Positions 1 through 7,597 of a DNA stretch of 50,937 nucleotides are shown here, piece after piece. The position numbers and the translations under genes are program-made. Where the stretch lies: contig JAGWBT010000013.1 in the NCBI GenBank assembly GCA_021295755.1, positions 5,023 through 55,959 on the forward strand. Reading direction: 5' to 3'. The notes under the pieces are model-generated. The model saw only the letters and a list, made by a program, of their open reading frames with translations. It searched no databases and was not told where the DNA came from. Numbering within the stretch: position 1 is the stretch's first letter; every line of letters begins with the position of its first letter. Source of the stretch: Candidatus Poribacteria bacterium. GTDB lineage: Bacteria; Poribacteria; WGA-4E; PCPOR2b.

Positions 1-189
1 TTCATAATCGGGTGAATAGGTCAACTCCAGCGTCGGTACGTTGCCCGGAAGTTCAAGATGGACAATCTGGTTGCCTGCCGGTGATCTATCGCTTCGACTT
101 CTCACAACAAAACCTAAGTGGTCGCAATACCATTTTATCGATTGATCGAGATCGCTCACTCTAACGCGCGTGTGTAAAAAGATAGCCAT
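1..189 (-). CDS. VOC (glyoxalase/bleomycin resistance) family protein, N-terminal part
   Basis: The reading frame runs off the left edge of the window, so only the first 63 residues are present. It begins MAIFLHTRVRVSDLDQSIKW and continues with YCDHLGFVVRSRSD and IVHLELPG. This is the usual opening of a vicinal oxygen chelate domain: a beta strand with a metal-ligand-like His at residue 6, a helix of the form DLDQSIKWY, then a beta strand. It resembles lactoylglutathione lyase, but substrate and metal cannot be judged without the C-terminal half. An AGGGA ribosome-binding site lies five bases before the ATG. Other members of the VOC superfamily (dioxygenases, resistance proteins) remain possible. 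Confidence 0.8.
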   Translation of the reverse strand, partial: MAIFLHTRVRVSDLDQSIKWYCDHLGFVVRSRSDRSPAGNQIVHLELPGNVPTLELTYSPDYE

Positions 190-215
190 TTTTGTTCCCT
201 TTCTGCATTGCCTTC

Positions 216-665
216 CTATGAACCAAGAAACACCTTGACAACCAGAGCGATGAGGGCTAGATATATGGGGGCCATTAACCCAATAATCCATCTCAGCTGC
301 GTGTTGAGTTGCCCCTCAACGCCAGAAACCCGTGCCTCAATTGCTTCAAAACGTCTCTCCAGCTGCTCAAAGCGTTTGTCTACCTGCTCAAAGCGGTAAT
401 TGAAAAGTTGGATTAGGTCGTCAATACGTTTATCCATCTGCTCAAAACGTTTATCCACTTGCTCAAAACGTTTATCCATCTGCTCAAAGCGTTGATTCAC
501 CTGCTCAAAGCGTTGATCGATAGATTGAACCAAGTTATCAAAGCGTTGGTTCATCTGCTCGAATGCGCCGCGCAAATACGCATTATCTCTAGCATTCTGA
601 TGGACCATTTCGACCGTTTGCTGAACAACTTCTCGGAGGTCAGCTGTCTCAGAATTGGTATTCAT
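216..665 (-). CDS. Heptad-repeat coiled-coil protein with C-terminal membrane anchor
   Basis: A 149-residue protein of unknown function. Residues about 35-115 form a near-perfect seven-residue repeat of the type RFEQ(M/V)(D/N)(K/Q), matched in DNA by a 21-bp tandem repeat. This predicts a long parallel coiled coil. Residues about 125-147 (WIIGLMAPIYLALIALVVKV) form one hydrophobic transmembrane helix at the C terminus, so the coiled coil probably projects into the cytoplasm as a tail-anchored protein. A GGGAGGT ribosome-binding site lies just before the ATG. Proteins of this architecture are common in Cyanobacteria and in uncultured phyla and are often annotated DUF1640-like or simply hypothetical. 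The 21-bp DNA repeat makes length variation by slippage likely. I assign no function. Confidence 0.8.
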   Translation of the reverse strand: MNTNSETADLREVVQQTVEMVHQNARDNAYLRGAFEQMNQRFDNLVQSIDQRFEQVNQRFEQMDKRFEQVDKRFEQMDKRIDDLIQLFNYRFEQVDKRFEQLERRFEAIEARVSGVEGQLNTQLRWIIGLMAPIYLALIALVVKVFLGS

Positions 666-825
666 AGTTACCTCCCATTAAATGAGAGTATAGCATAGGT
701 TGGCTTGAATCTCAAGGAAAAACCAGATTGTTACCGGCTAGGTTCGATCGAGAGATTCCACGCAGCGGGTAGAGGATAGGAAAAACCCAATCGCTCATGT
801 TAAGAAATCGTGCAGTTTTGCGATT

Positions 826-942
826 CTACTTGACGATTACCATCCGCCGCGTGGCGGAATAGTCCCTCCGGTGAGGCACCAAGAGTCCAGAGCGAACTGC
901 GAACAGGTGATAGAAATACACGCCTTTTACATTTTTTAACCC
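826..942 (-). pseudogene. Remnant of a T9SS/FlgD-like C-terminal sorting module
   Basis: Reading the minus strand from 942 to a TAG at 826-828 gives about 38 codons that contain GVYFYHLFAVRSG and end DYSATRRMVIVK. This is the classic ending of a FlgD-like/type IX secretion sorting domain (usually NGVYFYRL ... FSATRKMVILK). No start codon or upstream domain is present. An in-frame stop lies directly upstream, and the mobile element whose terminal repeat begins at 946 abuts it. I infer that this is the leftover 3' end of a surface or secreted protein gene destroyed by insertion and deletion. Confidence 0.6.
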
Positions 943-945
943 TTA

Positions 946-1295
946 TAGGACTTATACAACTGAACACTCAAATACCTATAGTTCGACGATGTATCGCCGC
1001 AAGTACCCGATGAAGGCCATCCCATTAGAATTTAAAGATTCAGATGGGACCGATAAACGTGGTTGAACACAGATTTCCATCCTTTTTCTCTTGGCTCATA
1101 TAAAAAGAAAGTGCAAAACGCGAATCGAAATCGTAGGGGCGGGGTCTCCCCACCCGCAGTCCGTAAGGGTTGGGTCACCCAACCCCTACGAAGATTCGGT
1201 TGCTGTTGCACGCTTTCTTAACATGAACTTTTCTCTTTTTATTTGCGAAAATCTGCGTCCCTATCTGCTCTTAGAACTGAAGTGCGTAAATCCTA
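946..1295 (+). mobile_element. MITE-like element, copy A (imperfect 13-bp terminal inverted repeats)
   Basis: The left end reads TAGGACTTATACA and the right end TGCGTAAATCCTA, which are imperfect inverted copies of each other. The internal sequence (about 946-1090 and 1236-1295) is closely similar to the reverse complement of 25842-26055, with the same ends. No transposase is encoded, so this is a non-autonomous element. This copy is about 135 bp longer than copy B because it carries a nested insertion at 1091-1228. Confidence 0.7.
1091..1228. mobile_element. Nested palindromic element inserted in MITE copy A
   Basis: This segment is absent from the otherwise colinear copy at 25842-26055 and is flanked by TTTTCTC on both sides (1084-1090 and 1229-1235), as expected of a target-site duplication. 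Its two halves are imperfect inverted repeats: AAGAAAGTGC ... GCGAATC on the left against GATTCGG ... GCACGCTTTCTT on the right. The centre holds GTAGGGGCGGGG and GTTGGGTCACCCAAC-type hairpins. A related arm (CATGTTAAGAAA ... GCGATTC) also occurs at about 796-827. No coding capacity of its own is credible. Confidence 0.55.
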
Positions 1296-1337
1296 AGAAG
1301 AGTAAGAAACTTATGGACTCAGAATGGAGAAAAAATT

Positions 1338-1676
1338 ATGAATGCATCAACCTGGAATCAAGTCGTTATCAGAGACGAAACGGAGGAGTTAGTCAACGCT
1401 AGCATTGCACCGAGCACTGTCGAGACATATCAGCGTGCAATGCAACAGTTGGAAAAATGGTTGGATGGACGTTCTCTGAGCGATAACCTATTTGCAACTT
1501 ATATCACGGAGTTGTATCAAAACGGAAAGTCACCGGCGACAATCAGTAAAATTGTCGCTGCGGTCAAATGGACGGTTAAAAATCAAGGTGTAGGAATCCC
1601 CTTTGAGATCACGGAAAAGGCACTCGCTGGCATTCGGCGTAAAGGCGCGATTGCACGGTTCAAATATGGAAAGTGA
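1338..1676 (+). pseudogene. Tyrosine recombinase/integrase, N-terminal core-binding domain only
   Basis: A 112-residue frame with ATG after GGAG. Residues about 20-100 match the SAM-like N-terminal DNA-binding domain of phage-type integrases: NASIAPSTVETYQRAMQQLEKW, then LFATYITELYQNGKSPATIS and ALAGIRRKGAIAR. A complete integrase would continue for another 180-250 residues with the R...HxxR...Y catalytic domain, and none of that follows. The frame instead runs straight into a repeat tract (1673-1698) and stops. I read this as a truncated integrase remnant. A free-standing core-binding domain protein is a less likely alternative. Confidence 0.7.
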
Positions 1677-1698
1677 AACGTGATGCGTAAAACGTAAG
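1673..1698. repeat. cacgtttcacg-family tract at the integrase break point
   Basis: The tract alternates GTGAAACGTGATGCG and TAAAACGTAAG units. It is the reverse-strand form of the tracts at 34581-34622 and 44005-44030. It begins at the codons where the integrase homology stops. Confidence 0.5.
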
Positions 1699-1700
1699 TT

Positions 1701-1927
1701 GTAGGTTGGGTTGAACGGTTAAAAGCAAATCTATATCAATAGAGGAGCTGGTTTTCAATAGCACCGTCTTATAGCAGAGATAAAGTGAAACCCAACACCC
1801 AATCCAACACACCTACTGATTATCAACTGTTGGGTTTCACTATCGGAGATTTCAAGCAGAATCGAACCTTGCAATTCAACTCTAATGTTTGGTATTCTTC
1901 ATAGAGATTCCGTTCAACCCAACCTAC
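1701..1927. repeat. Long nested inverted repeat (MITE-like)
   Basis: A perfect 18-bp inverted repeat bounds the segment: GTAGGTTGGGTTGAACGG at 1701-1718 and its complement at 1910-1927. Nested inside is a 12-bp perfect inverted repeat, GTGAAACCCAAC (from about 1785) with GTTGGGTTTCAC (from about 1829). The sequence TTCAACCCAACCTACG recurs alone at about 6378-6393. No gene lies in the segment. Confidence 0.6.
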
Positions 1928-1949
1928 GCGTTGAAGTGCTCTTTCTTTC

Positions 1950-2023
1950 GCTCCAGAGGAGCGATATGTTTATAGAACAGCGATATGTCCAACTCCCGCG
2001 CTTCAGAGGAGCGCAATGTATAG
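1950..2023. repeat. Two tandem GCTCCAGAGGAGC hairpin repeats
   Basis: Copy 1 (1950-1975) is a GCTCC/GGAGC hairpin followed by GATATGTTTATAG. Copy 2 (2000-2023) is GCTTCAGAGGAGC followed by GCAATGTATAG. They lie immediately before the gene at 2033 and would be transcribed in its leader. They look like a dispersed REP-type intergenic repeat; a regulatory role is not shown. Confidence 0.55.
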
Positions 2024-2032
2024 GGTTCATCT

Positions 2033-3070
2033 ATGAAGGCAATCTATTCCCTCATCCTTCTTTGGCTGTTGATTTGGCAAATCGAATTCAGCCATGCCGT
2101 TCGTGAAGGCACCGCCAACGCTAAGGCCATGATCCAACGGTATGAACGGGAGGGAAATTTCGTCAAAGCAGCCTTATGGCACCAAGCAGCTGCAGACTGT
2201 TTGAAAATCATCTCTATTCCGATGACGGAAATCCAAACTCGGTACTACGTGCATCATGGAAAACACACACTGGCAGGCCGGAGTCGTGGACAGTTGGCAG
2301 ACATAAAGAAGCGGCGAAAATACCATCTGAAGGCTGCGAAGGCATATCGGGAAAGATTGGAAACGGAGGGAACTTTACCCGAACTTGAGGCAGAACGCGA
2401 GAAAATTATGCAGTTTGTTTCAACGTGGGTACAGATCTATCCAAATCGGTTCTACCATTACGGTATCTACCCCAGTTTCTTCAAAGTAGAACAGGAGATT
2501 TTTAAAAAGAAGGGGGATTATGTCGCTGTCCTAAATCTCGAAGCCGATGCAGCGGAGATGTGTGCCAATCAGTACAACGAGATAACAGTCGTCTATTTTC
2601 AGGAGATCGCTCCGGATCGTGATACAGTCGGAGAGGGTGTGGGAGGAGAGGCAATTTCCCACCGCGGGGAAAATCACCTCTCAAAGGTAGGAAAGGACTG
2701 TGTCACTCAGTATAAAAAGGTTCGAGACACGCATCGTCAGCGGGCAGCCCTGTTGCGTAAAATCGCTGAGGGCAAACCCAAAACGCTCCCCATCGAAGCA
2801 GAAGCTGTGTTAAGGGATTTATCCCATAAAGCCATCAGCCCTGCCCCGAAATTAACGTCCACACAGGCGTTGGAGATCGCTAATAGAGATACACGTCTAC
2901 AAGAACACCTAAAAGCGCATACAAGTGTGCACGGATACGCCTCGTTTCAAGGGTTTGCGTGGTTTGTCAGTTACTACAATCACGGTTGGGGGAATCTAGG
3001 AACCGTGCTTGTCGATGACAAAACCGGAACAGTCCTCAATATGCTCAATCTCCGTCCTACTCGAAACTGA
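2033..3070 (+). CDS. Secreted protein of unknown function with PepSY-like C-terminus
   Basis: 345 residues. Residues 1-22 (MKAIYSLILLWLLIWQIEFSHA) form a Sec signal peptide with a likely cleavage after SHA. The body (about 25-270) is rich in charged helices with Tyr/Trp-containing segments (NFVKAALWHQAAADC, KGDYVAVLNLEADAAEMC), giving a TPR-like impression. The last 65 residues (TQALEIANRDTRLQEHL ... GTVLVDDKTGTVLN) read like a PepSY-type fold, where a helix is followed by strands ending in a DxxTGxV turn. AGGG precedes the ATG by nine bases. It ends 14 bases inside the convergent DUF5069 gene. I do not recognise the family; a periplasmic or outer-membrane-associated location is inferred. Confidence 0.7.
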   Translation: MKAIYSLILLWLLIWQIEFSHAVREGTANAKAMIQRYEREGNFVKAALWHQAAADCLKIISIPMTEIQTRYYVHHGKHTLAGRSRGQLADIKKRRKYHLKAAKAYRERLETEGTLPELEAEREKIMQFVSTWVQIYPNRFYHYGIYPSFFKVEQEIFKKKGDYVAVLNLEADAAEMCANQYNEITVVYFQEIAPDRDTVGEGVGGEAISHRGENHLSKVGKDCVTQYKKVRDTHRQRAALLRKIAEGKPKTLPIEAEAVLRDLSHKAISPAPKLTSTQALEIANRDTRLQEHLKAHTSVHGYASFQGFAWFVSYYNHGWGNLGTVLVDDKTGTVLNMLNLRPTRN

Positions 3071-3518
3071 GTTTGTCGTCAACGTCTTGAAGAGCTGCCC
3101 ACGTCTTAATGTCCGTACGAGTTGGAGCTACTTCTTGACGACGCTGTTCAAAATAGGCTCTTGACGACTCATCTTCAGGACCCCAATTTGCCATGCGTTC
3201 GTTGAACGCTGCGATTTCGTCTGCCCCTTTGCCACTTTGTTCAAGCACCCAGTCCCCGATTTCAACGTCGTTGGGGTTGTTGACCGCAGCTTCTTGGAAG
3301 TCCTCCGCAGATACACCGAGAAACTCCAAGATACGTCTATCCTGTCCAGAATCCTCGCCGTACTTATATTCTCCGATTTTTTCGGCGCGTGCTGCGCGTG
3401 CCTTATCTGCCATCCGTGCGACACCATGGCAGTCTGCGACATCTTTAGCGTGGGGACTGCGTGGTGGTCCGACCGTCAAGTCAACCTGCCAGAAACTACC
3501 CCAATCATCTAGTTCCAT
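3057..3518 (-). CDS. DUF5069 domain-containing protein (second of a tandem pair)
   Basis: 153 residues. It carries the DUF5069 signature seen in its neighbour: a leading LTVGPPRSPH segment, then ARMADKARAARAEKIGEYKYG and RILEFLGVSAEDFQEAA, followed by DWVLEQSG and a helix. Members are small soluble proteins of unknown function found in Planctomycetes, Verrucomicrobia and related bacteria. The ATG lies inside the last codons of the upstream paralogue (cgATGGAACTAG), a 10-nt overlap indicating translational coupling. The C-terminal 30 residues (TRTDIKTWAALQDVDDKLSFE) extend beyond the usual domain and overlap convergently with the gene at 2033-3070. Confidence 0.8.
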   Translation of the reverse strand: MELDDWGSFWQVDLTVGPPRSPHAKDVADCHGVARMADKARAARAEKIGEYKYGEDSGQDRRILEFLGVSAEDFQEAAVNNPNDVEIGDWVLEQSGKGADEIAAFNERMANWGPEDESSRAYFEQRRQEVAPTRTDIKTWAALQDVDDKLSFE

Positions 3519-3883
3519 CGATTGAAGTACCGTTGTGAAAGTCGATCCCTCAGCATTTGCTTGTATTGCTCATTCGGTGGCTCAAGACTCAATTCCCGCT
3601 GATTAAATTCATCAATGTCCGCCTGCGTGACGCTCGAATTTTCAAGCACCCACGCCTGCAAGGCTTCGTCATCATGCTCACCAGCGGCTTTGGCAAAGTC
3701 ATCGCCAGAAATTCCCAGAAGTCCGAGAACTTTAGCGTCTAGGCCGGAATTTTCTCCATAGAGGTACTCGCCGGTTGTTCCGTTGTTATGCGCTCTGGCT
3801 TTGTCGGTCATTCGTGCTGCGCCGACAATGCCGGCGAGGCTAAGGTTTGATGCACGCCGTGGTGGCTGTCGTGTAAGATCCAT
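3509..3883 (-). CDS. DUF5069 domain-containing protein (first of a tandem pair)
   Basis: 124 residues, the typical length for a single DUF5069 domain. It begins MDLTRQPPRRASNLSLAG, followed by ARMTDKARAHNNGTTGEYLYG and KVLGLLGISGDDFAKAA. The conserved DKARA segment and GEY(L/K)YGE(N/D)SG block are shared with the next gene, so the two are recent-looking paralogues. AGGAG lies nine bases before the ATG. Nothing catalytic can be pointed to. The pair is likely co-transcribed; the preceding gene on this strand is the CocE-like hydrolase, 164 bp upstream. Confidence 0.85.
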   Translation of the reverse strand: MDLTRQPPRRASNLSLAGIVGAARMTDKARAHNNGTTGEYLYGENSGLDAKVLGLLGISGDDFAKAAGEHDDEALQAWVLENSSVTQADIDEFNQRELSLEPPNEQYKQMLRDRLSQRYFNRWN

Positions 3884-4047
3884 AATTAGTAGCTCCTTTT
3901 AGTTTATTGATTCAATGGATAAAAAAAGAATCCTAAAAATCCAGTAACGGTTTCATATTATAACCTAACCTGTAATTCGGGAGGCTCTATTTTACTACAT
4001 CCACAAATCTGCGGCAATTCTAAAAACTCCAGCACCCTTAAAGAATT

Positions 4048-6075
4048 TCACAGCAAGGCGCGGGGAAAGGTTCGTACCCACCGCTGTTGATGGTGAGGCA
4101 AGCCGTTGACAGCGATATGCAGGTCAATCGTAACGTGAAACGCTGTTTCGGTGCTTCGAAAATGGCAGCAAGTGTCAACGGTGATTTCGCCATCGTTGTG
4201 CACGATGCGGCGATGATGTTTCCCCAACGCTGTAACATCGGCGGGATCCCGATTATGCGCCCATACTTCAAGTTGTGCATCGGTTTCCACTTTCGTCCCC
4301 GAATTCACGAGACTCGTGCCATGTGTACGGGTTCGTAGTCCGGTTCGGTCGCCAAGAATGTCGTAGACAATCTCCCACGGACGCACATCAGGCGAGAGAC
4401 GATAGACGTTGATCCCCATGTGTAAGGGTTCAAACTGTGCTTCACTGGCCGGTAATTCTCCTTTCTTTGCCACTCTCACTGGAACAATGGGTAACTCCAA
4501 ACACGATGAGTGCTTGGAGTCGCGATAAACGTGGTTAATCCCCGGATACGGGGTGGGCCAGAGGTTTGGGAAATCTGCGCTACATATAGAAAGACGAATG
4601 CGGTGTCCTGTTTCAAAACGCCAAGCGGTGCAGTCGAGATTGATCTCGATTTCGTAAATCTCGCTAGAATTCAGTGGTACCGGATTGGTGAGGGATTCGC
4701 GGCGCGTCGCGTTCAACACACCGCTACAGACCAATGCACTCGTTCCATCGGGGGCAACATCGCACAATTTCGCAACGAACGCCATCACAGGTGCCGTGGA
4801 ACTGACATTCAGTGCAACTTGCGGCCTGCCGATAATTTCCAAAGGTTCATCAAGCGGCTTCGCTGTGTAGTTTAGTGAATGAATTTCATCAGGACGTTGA
4901 TCTGTCGGCAATCCGAAGGGAACACCGCCACTCCACAATCCGCCTGTGACCCCGACAGTTGGACGGTAAGTATAGCTGTCGAAACGCAGCCCTTGATCCG
5001 GTGGCTGAGGACAGAGTTGATCGTCGTTGCCAAGCCAATAGGTCAGCGATTCGCTCGAATCCAGGGGGAACGCTTCTTCTACACGCCAGTATCCGCGTGT
5101 TTCGGTTCGATCCACACGCGGTTCATCGTAGGTCTGCATATAGACGCAAACCGGAGGCTCATCCATCACGCCGTTGTCCTCGCCCTTGAGCCAATAGTCG
5201 CACCAACGGACGACTTCGCGCAGGTGGTCAATGCGTGGTCCGGGGATAGCTTCATTGGGGTGCGCGTGGTTCCAAGGCCCGATGAGGACTTTTTTGGGCA
5301 CAGTGAGATTTCTAAACGTTCGCAACGGTGGGTTTGGATAGCCGTCTCGCCAGCCACCAATCATGAAAACCGAACACTGGATCTGGTCGTATCGGCCGCG
5401 CAAACTACCGGGACGCCAATATTCACCATCGGTCTGATTCTCCAGCCATTTGAGTAGATAAGGGGTATTGTGTGCGAGGTGTTCTTCCCAGATTCGCGCC
5501 CAATCCTCGCCGCTGTATTCGGGATACGGTGGCATCGCGTTCATGCCAATCATCGAACAGCCATACGCTCCGATATCGTAGTAGCAGCGCAGGGCGCCGC
5601 CGCGATAGTGACAATCGTCGGCATAACGGTCATCGGTGAAGTACATGGGGATAATGGTCGTGAGGTGCGGTGGACGGTGTGCAGCGATCTGTACAGAAGT
5701 AAAACCACCATACGATGCCCCAAACATTGCAATCTTTCCGCTGCACCACGGCTGCGCCGCAAGCCATTCAATCGCTTCAACGCCATCTTGCTGTTCACGT
5801 GGCGTGTATTCATCCGTGTTGATCCCCTCGCTGCTGCCCGTACCGCGACAGTCCAACCGCGCCCCGATGAACCCGTGCTGTGCAAAGTAGTTATGATAAC
5901 CTGAATACGGAGCGGTGTCATCTTTGCGATATGGGATGTATTCGAGGATCAGTGGACGCGGCGTCTGTTCCCAATCATCACTGTCGGGAACGTGCATATC
6001 CATCGCTAACTGCACGCCATCTGAGGTCGGAATCATCACGTTTTTGACAAAGCGAACCCTATCTTTCGGTCCCAT
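4048..6075 (-). CDS. CocE/NonD (X-Pro dipeptidyl-peptidase S15) family hydrolase
   Basis: 675 residues. An alpha/beta hydrolase domain comes first: PTSDGVQLAMDMHVP, LILEYIPYRKDD, RLDCRGTGSSEG. The nucleophile elbow is GASYGG with Ser121. The acid is Asp244 in GWRDGY and the base His270 in GPWNHAHP. The C-terminal third (TYRPTVGVTGGLWSGG, PLEIIGRPQVALNVSS, RIRLSICSADFPNLWPTP) is the jelly-roll X-Pro dipeptidyl-peptidase C-terminal domain. Family members cleave esters or amides such as cocaine, beta-lactam esters or acylated amino acids; substrate cannot be predicted here. No signal peptide is present, so it is cytoplasmic. The two amidohydrolases and the aminotransferase nearby suggest catabolism of N-acyl compounds. 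Confidence 0.9.
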   Translation of the reverse strand: MGPKDRVRFVKNVMIPTSDGVQLAMDMHVPDSDDWEQTPRPLILEYIPYRKDDTAPYSGYHNYFAQHGFIGARLDCRGTGSSEGINTDEYTPREQQDGVEAIEWLAAQPWCSGKIAMFGASYGGFTSVQIAAHRPPHLTTIIPMYFTDDRYADDCHYRGGALRCYYDIGAYGCSMIGMNAMPPYPEYSGEDWARIWEEHLAHNTPYLLKWLENQTDGEYWRPGSLRGRYDQIQCSVFMIGGWRDGYPNPPLRTFRNLTVPKKVLIGPWNHAHPNEAIPGPRIDHLREVVRWCDYWLKGEDNGVMDEPPVCVYMQTYDEPRVDRTETRGYWRVEEAFPLDSSESLTYWLGNDDQLCPQPPDQGLRFDSYTYRPTVGVTGGLWSGGVPFGLPTDQRPDEIHSLNYTAKPLDEPLEIIGRPQVALNVSSTAPVMAFVAKLCDVAPDGTSALVCSGVLNATRRESLTNPVPLNSSEIYEIEINLDCTAWRFETGHRIRLSICSADFPNLWPTPYPGINHVYRDSKHSSCLELPIVPVRVAKKGELPASEAQFEPLHMGINVYRLSPDVRPWEIVYDILGDRTGLRTRTHGTSLVNSGTKVETDAQLEVWAHNRDPADVTALGKHHRRIVHNDGEITVDTCCHFRSTETAFHVTIDLHIAVNGLPHHQQRWVRTFPRALL

Positions 6076-6191
6076 GGCTTGGCTTCCACCTCCACTTTGA
6101 TTTGACGGCTAACTGGGGCGTATTGACATTTTGATGTTGCTAATTCGGCAAACGCTGTAATCATTGGGTAATCTGACATAAGTAGCGCAAA

Positions 6192-6316
6192 CTGTATGAA
6201 GTTTAAGAAAATAATTCTGTAATTTGCTATCGACACCAGCGCGGTTTCAAACCGCGCCTACCGTATGTTTCGAGGAAAATCGGGATTACCGATTTAAATA
6301 CTTAAACTTCATACAG
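6192..6316. mobile_element. MITE-like element with perfect 16-bp terminal inverted repeats
   Basis: CTGTATGAAGTTTAAG (6192-6207) is perfectly complementary to 6301-6316. The core contains a GCGCGGTTT/AAACCGCGC hairpin at 6239-6257. The reverse-complemented core (CGGTAGGCGCGGTTTGAAAC) resembles the core of the element at 19941-20042, although the terminal arms differ. It lies in the roughly 350-bp gap between two genes; the remainder of that gap holds only a TTCAACCCAACCTACG fragment. Confidence 0.6.
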
Positions 6317-6423
6317 ATTGTGGTACAAAAGACGACTCTTATGATAAAAGTTTTTGATAGGGGTTGACGTTTAACCTTTCAACCCAACCTACGGACTGAA
6401 CTGAAGGCGCTTTAAGCGGTCGC

Positions 6424-7569
6424 CTAGGCGCGGACAACTTCTCCTGCCCGCACAGTGAGGATCGGCTCCCAACAACCTCCGGGCCGCTCCAGACCTTTGA
6501 CATCTTGTAGTGGCAGCGCATCTTGATTGAAACGCAACACAGCAAGGTCTGCACAGGCACCGGGTGCCAACGTTCCAACCTCTCCGGACAGCCCAAGAAA
6601 TTCTGCGGGACGTACCGTTACCCGCGCTAGGGCGTCTGCTTCGGTCATGCCGGCGGCGAGCAGCTTAGAAAGGGTACGGGGTAGATCATGTTGTGGGTTG
6701 CTATCCACATGCCGAATATACTGGTCTGTCGAGATAGTGTCCGGAAGAAATCCGTTTGCGATTGCTACCTCCGCCACATCAAAGTGGAATGAGTTCATGC
6801 CGTGCCCGATATCGAACAGTATCCCTTTCTCGCGAGCCTCCCAAACTTCATCCTTGATACGTCCGTCCTCTACGAGACAATCCATATTGCTCTGAAAGCA
6901 GTAAGTGATTACATCTCCGGGACGTAATAGTTCCAACTGCTCTTCAAAAGGAAAATCTGGCTCTCGTCGCGTACCGAAGAGCAGCGGACGGTTTGTCTGG
7001 TTGCCAGCTGCCAATGCACGGTTCAGAATCTCGCGGGGATCGTTATCACCGGCACAGGATTTGGCTATATTGGCAGCAATGCCCCAGATTGCCTCACCCC
7101 TATCTTCGATCGCTGCGACACAGGCGTCCACATCCACATCGCCCAGATTCTCGAAACAGCCACTCGTCGGGATCGATTCCCCGGTAACGGAGAGATTGAT
7201 AGCTAATCGGACACGTGTCCGCGCGCCTTCGATGATTGACTCCCGGTATTGAGACCAATTGCCGGCACCCGCATCCCCTTGAGAAAGCACGGTCGTCACT
7301 CCACGGGGGAGGAAGTGAACATCGGGATCGACACCGTACTTCGAGCCTTCACGTGCGGGGTGGGCGTGCATATCCACTAATCCCGGCAGTAGCATGGCAT
7401 CAGGGAAATCCAGCGTCTCCCGCGCAGATCCATCAATCTGATCACCGACAGCGACAATGCGATCGCCGCGAACGGCGACTCCGCCCGGACCCTCCAGTCC
7501 AGTCGCAGGGCAGACAACACGCCCGGCGCGGAGGTGGAGATCGTAGGCATAGGTATCAGTATTAGACAT
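6424..7569 (-). CDS. Amidohydrolase-superfamily metallohydrolase (deacetylase/dihydroorotase-like)
   Basis: 381 residues. The layout is a small beta-sandwich (DLHLRAGRVVCPATGLEGPG, GDRIVAVGDQI), the metal motif LPGLVDMHAHP with His68 and His70, a TIM barrel, then the closing TVRPAEFLGLSGEVGTLAPG and CADLAVLRF. The block DIGHGMNSFHF and the order of elements resemble the EF_0837/AHA_3915 deacetylase-like branch more than true dihydroorotase. The probable reaction is hydrolysis of an N-acyl or cyclic amide bond with two divalent metals; the substrate is unknown. AGGAGG lies eight bases before the ATG. The gene starts 28 bp after the aminotransferase stop on the same strand, so the two probably form an operon. 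Confidence 0.85.
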   Translation of the reverse strand: MSNTDTYAYDLHLRAGRVVCPATGLEGPGGVAVRGDRIVAVGDQIDGSARETLDFPDAMLLPGLVDMHAHPAREGSKYGVDPDVHFLPRGVTTVLSQGDAGAGNWSQYRESIIEGARTRVRLAINLSVTGESIPTSGCFENLGDVDVDACVAAIEDRGEAIWGIAANIAKSCAGDNDPREILNRALAAGNQTNRPLLFGTRREPDFPFEEQLELLRPGDVITYCFQSNMDCLVEDGRIKDEVWEAREKGILFDIGHGMNSFHFDVAEVAIANGFLPDTISTDQYIRHVDSNPQHDLPRTLSKLLAAGMTEADALARVTVRPAEFLGLSGEVGTLAPGACADLAVLRFNQDALPLQDVKGLERPGGCWEPILTVRAGEVVRA

Positions 7570-7597
7570 AATAACTTCCTCCTGTCGCTCACTGCGA

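Noticed and set aside
216-665. Possible CRISPR or tandem-repeat array in the 21-bp repeats
   Set aside because: Repeats are contiguous, without spacers, and encode a heptad coiled coil on the minus strand.
1091-1402. Open frame of 103 codons upstream of the integrase remnant
   Set aside because: It reads through the nested palindromic element and MITE end; no ribosome-binding site or recognisable protein, so it is a chance frame.
4879-5457. Plus-strand frame of 192 codons inside the CocE-like gene
   Set aside because: Antisense shadow of a well-supported hydrolase; composition mirrors the opposite strand and it has no motif.
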